A stretch of 7,089 nt of DNA from an uncultured Methylophilus sp. (GTDB taxonomy: Bacteria; Pseudomonadota; Gammaproteobacteria; Burkholderiales; Methylophilaceae), in NCBI GenBank assembly GCA_936943315.1, contig CAKZJM010000349.1, positions 1 to 7,089 of the forward strand, given 5' to 3'. Numbering within the stretch: position 1 is the stretch's first letter; each line of letters opens with the position of its first letter. This document shows, one piece after another, positions 5,341 through 7,089 of the stretch. The translations under genes and the position numbers were made by a program. Under the pieces are notes generated by a model. The model was given only the letters and a program-made list of their open reading frames with translations. It was not told the DNA's origin and ran no database searches.

Positions 5341-5366
5341 GAAAATGCCGCATTCCTGCGGCATTC
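5341..5366 (-). terminator. Intrinsic terminator of the tRNA-Ser gene
   Basis: An 8-bp stem AATGCCGC/GCGGCATT (5344-5351 with 5358-5365) and 6-base loop begin just after the tRNA 3' end and are followed on the minus strand by a short T run (TTTTC). This fits an intrinsic terminator for the monocistronic tRNA transcript. Confidence 0.7.
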
Positions 5367-5371
5367 ATGTT

Positions 5372-5461
5372 TGGCGGAAGAGGTGAGATTCGAACTCACG
5401 GAGGGCGTGAACCCTCGACAGTTTTCAAGACTGTTGCATTAAACCGCTCTGCCACTCTTCC
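5372..5461 (-). tRNA. tRNA-Ser (anticodon UGA)
   Basis: A 90-base tRNA including an encoded CCA end (5374-5372). The acceptor arms GGAAGAG and CTCTTCC pair fully and are followed by discriminator G. The anticodon stem ACAGT/ACTGT closes the loop CTTGAAA, giving anticodon TGA, which reads UCA and related serine codons. A long variable arm (GAGGG/CCCTC region) is the class II feature expected of tRNA-Ser, and the T arm carries GTTCGAATC. It has its own -10 box upstream and a terminator downstream. Confidence 0.97.
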
Positions 5462-5472
5462 CGAAAGCGCGC

Positions 5473-5478
5473 ATTATA
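5473..5478 (-). promoter_or_regulatory. -10 element of the tRNA-Ser promoter
   Basis: A perfect TATAAT on the minus strand ends 11 bases before the tRNA 5' end and is followed by a GC-rich GCGCGC discriminator, a pattern typical of stable-RNA promoters under stringent control. The -35 region would fall inside the last codons of the deformylase gene, and no good TTGACA match is visible there. Confidence 0.6.
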
Positions 5479-5486
5479 GCAAACAA

Positions 5487-6020
5487 TTAATCATCTGGGA
5501 GCGTCATTCCAGGAAAAAGTACTTCATTAAAGCCAAATTTTGTCAGATCACGGATACGCATGGGATAAAGTACCCCAAATAAATGGTCACACTCGTGCTG
5601 CACAACGCGAGCATGAAAGCCGCTGACCGTACGGTCAATGACGTTGCCTTGCGGATCAAAACCACGGTAATGCAAATGCTGGTAACGGGGCACGAGGCCG
5701 CGCATGCCAGGCACCGACAGGCAACCCTCCCACCCCTCTTCTTCTATCTGGTCAATCGGCGTCAATTCAGGGTTAATCAAAATAGTGAAAGGCACTTCTT
5801 CAGCATCGGGGTAACGCGGGTTTTTGCCCACCCCAAACATCACCACTTGCAGGCTGACGCCGATTTGTGGCGCGGCAATGCCGGCACCGTTCATGTGTGT
5901 CATGGTGTCATGCATATCATGGATGAGCGCATGCAATTCAGGCGTATCAAAAGCAGTCACCCTATCGGCCACCCGGTATAACAAGGGCTCACCCATGCGA
6001 AGTACTGGTTTCACTGCCAT
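5487..6020 (-). CDS. def: Peptide deformylase
   Basis: A 177-residue protein with all three deformylase motifs: GAGIAAPQ (45-52), EGCLS (98-102) and HECDH (142-146). The metal ligands are Cys100, His142 and His146, and Glu143 is the catalytic acid/base. The enzyme removes the formyl group from the N-terminal methionine of new proteins, using Fe2+ or Zn2+. The length is slightly above the 169 residues of the E. coli enzyme. AAGGAA lies 7 bases before the ATG. It follows the methylthioinosine phosphorylase gene by 17 bases on the same strand, so the two are probably cotranscribed. The common partner fmt is not adjacent, so this may be a second, stand-alone deformylase; that needs the rest of the genome. 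Its stop lies 25 bases upstream of the tRNA-Ser gene, whose promoter it partly overlaps. Confidence 0.96.
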   Translation of the reverse strand: MAVKPVLRMGEPLLYRVADRVTAFDTPELHALIHDMHDTMTHMNGAGIAAPQIGVSLQVVMFGVGKNPRYPDAEEVPFTILINPELTPIDQIEEEGWEGCLSVPGMRGLVPRYQHLHYRGFDPQGNVIDRTVSGFHARVVQHECDHLFGVLYPMRIRDLTKFGFNEVLFPGMTLPDD

Positions 6021-6037
6021 GTTGGATTCCTTTTAGT

Positions 6038-6793
6038 TTACGCCGCCGCACAATCATTATCGGACAAATACTGCGCAATCACGGTACGCACCTTGTCCAT
6101 GGTTTGCTGTAACAAAGGCATAACCTGCTCAAACTGGATGGCCTGTGCGCTGTCACCACGCCCTGCGGCAAAGTTAGCTACCGGGCAAATGGCTGCGTAA
6201 GACACGCCCAGCTCACGCGCCAGGACTGCTTCCGGCATGCCGGTCATGCCGACGATGGTGGCCCCGTCACGCTCATAACGGTTGATCTCGGCTGCCGTTT
6301 CCAAACGGGGCCCTTGTACACAGGCATAGACACCCCCATCCACCAGTTTCAAGCTCACATCATGTGCCGCACGCAGGCAGCGATCACGCATGGCTTGAGA
6401 ATACGGTTGCGTAAAGTCGATATGGCGCACCGGCAGCTCTACGCCATCATGGTAAGTATTGCTCCGGCCATAGGTATAGTCCAAGATCTGGTGCGGCAAC
6501 ACGATATCCCCAGGCATCAGGTGATCGGCAATCCCGCCCACGGTGGCCACGGCCAGTAAATCACACACGCCTACCGAATGTAGTGCCCAGAGATTGGCAC
6601 GGTAATTAACGGCATGCGGCGGAATGGTATGCCCACCGCCATGACGCGCCAGGAACACCACTTCTTTGCCATTGATTTCACCAAAGACCAGCGGCTGTGA
6701 AGGTTCACCATAGGGCGTGCGCACAATCAGGCGTTTAGAAATATTCAAATTATCCAGTGCCGTGAGCCCGGTGCCGCCAATAATCCCTAACAT
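6038..6793 (-). CDS. mtnP: S-methyl-5'-thioinosine phosphorylase (MTAP/PNP family)
   Basis: A 251-residue trimeric-type nucleoside phosphorylase. Visible parts are GIIGGTGL at the N-terminus with the phosphate-loop Thr, RHGGGHTIPPHAVNYRAN (50-67), TVGGI (84-88), QGPRLET (160-166) and GMTGMPE (182-188) with the ribose-binding Met. In human MTAP the purine is read by two Asp residues in a DYD stretch; the aligned residues here are Asn207 and Ala209 in ANFAAG. Asn at this place favours 6-oxopurines, so I call methylthioinosine rather than methylthioadenosine as substrate, as in the Pseudomonas enzyme. The reaction yields hypoxanthine and methylthioribose-1-phosphate in the salvage of the polyamine by-product MTA, after deamination. 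The ATG at 6791-6793 has only a weak AGAG upstream. Deformylase follows by 17 bases; hpnC is divergent. The symbol mtnP is used loosely for the family. Confidence 0.85.
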   Translation of the reverse strand: MLGIIGGTGLTALDNLNISKRLIVRTPYGEPSQPLVFGEINGKEVVFLARHGGGHTIPPHAVNYRANLWALHSVGVCDLLAVATVGGIADHLMPGDIVLPHQILDYTYGRSNTYHDGVELPVRHIDFTQPYSQAMRDRCLRAAHDVSLKLVDGGVYACVQGPRLETAAEINRYERDGATIVGMTGMPEAVLARELGVSYAAICPVANFAAGRGDSAQAIQFEQVMPLLQQTMDKVRTVIAQYLSDNDCAAA

Positions 6794-6861
6794 AAGTTCT
6801 CTTTACCACTTGTTGATATGCAAGGCGTAAGCGTATCACGGATTTATGGCATACTTAAGCC

Positions 6862-7089
6862 ATGCAAGCCTTTTCCAAGCCAGCCGAGCCGCAAGCCAGC
6901 CTGACGCTGGCACAGACCCATTACGAAAATTTCCCGGTTGCCTCTCTGCTGTTGCCACCCCATTTACGGCATGCCGTCACGGTGATCTACCAGTTTGCAC
7001 GCGAGGCAGATGACATTGCCGACGAAGGAAATGCCAGCGAGGCGCAACGCTTGCAGGCCTTGCAGGCTTATGAAGACGAGTTATTACTC
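6862..7089 (+). CDS. hpnC: HpnC, squalene-synthase-like hopanoid enzyme, 3' truncated by the window
   Basis: The first 76 codons of a trans-isoprenyl diphosphate synthase-like protein. HYENFPVASLLLP (20-32), then IYQFAREADDIADEG (42-56), match HpnC; DDIAD (50-54) is the first Asp-rich motif that binds the diphosphate through Mg2+. HpnC works with HpnD and HpnE to make squalene from farnesyl diphosphate for hopanoid synthesis, taking presqualene diphosphate to hydroxysqualene. The ATG at 6862 is the first possible start, because an in-frame TAA sits at 6856-6858. No Shine-Dalgarno sequence precedes it. The gene is divergent from the phosphorylase gene across a 68-base spacer; any partners such as hpnD would lie beyond the window. 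HpnD or another squalene/phytoene synthase is the main alternative, but the NFPVASLLLP start favours HpnC. Confidence 0.88.
   Translation, partial: MQAFSKPAEPQASLTLAQTHYENFPVASLLLPPHLRHAVTVIYQFAREADDIADEGNASEAQRLQALQAYEDELLL

Noticed and set aside
5583..5981. 132-codon plus-strand open frame opposite the deformylase gene
   Set aside because: It is antisense to a gene with all catalytic motifs, has no recognisable domain, and reflects codon bias of the true frame.
1..7089. Insertion sequences, prophage, CRISPR arrays or defence systems
   Set aside because: No transposase, integrase, spaced repeat array, terminal repeats or defence-type domains are visible; the tRNA gene shows no partial duplicate that would mark an integration site.

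Overview
The window looks like ordinary chromosome from a betaproteobacterium, possibly a methylotroph of the Methylophilaceae. That placement is inferred from the gene set (GlnD tail, hopanoid HpnC, methylthioinosine phosphorylase) and the protein style, not from a search. It holds no mobile element, CRISPR array or rRNA. The centrepiece is a thiamine (vitamin B1) acquisition operon under a TPP riboswitch.

Layout. Bases 1-251 are the 3' end of glnD on the plus strand. A small TM1112-like cupin (266-538, minus) converges on it. After a divergent spacer with a perfect inverted repeat comes a degenerate APH-fold phosphotransferase (670-1560, plus). This converges on the thiamine operon, which is read on the minus strand from about 4855 down to 1578: TPP aptamer (4750-4834), a switchable leader that can hide the ribosome binding site, a TonB-dependent outer-membrane receptor (2549-4645), a YkoF/MTH1187-type thiamine-binding protein (2241-2501) and a PnuC/PnuT-type inner-membrane transporter (1578-2198). 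A strong terminator separates it from a second TM1112-like cupin (5026-5301, minus), a paralogue of the first. Next come tRNA-Ser(UGA) with its own promoter and terminator (5372-5461, minus), then a two-gene minus-strand unit of methylthioinosine phosphorylase (6038-6793) followed by peptide deformylase (5487-6020). The window ends in the first 76 codons of hpnC (6862-7089, plus).

How the genes fit together. When TPP is scarce the leader should leave the receptor's ribosome binding site open. Receptor, binding protein and PnuT-like permease would then move thiamine across the outer and inner membranes. PnuT-type facilitators depend on intracellular phosphorylation to trap thiamine, so the kinase-fold gene convergent with the operon is a candidate partner, but it lacks two of the usual catalytic residues. 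The best new observation is that the leader contains two mutually exclusive pairings, 4751-4759 with 4667-4675 against 4645-4654 with 4662-4671. Together they give a full on/off model for translational control. The receptor gene is also visibly AT-richer than the flanking housekeeping genes.
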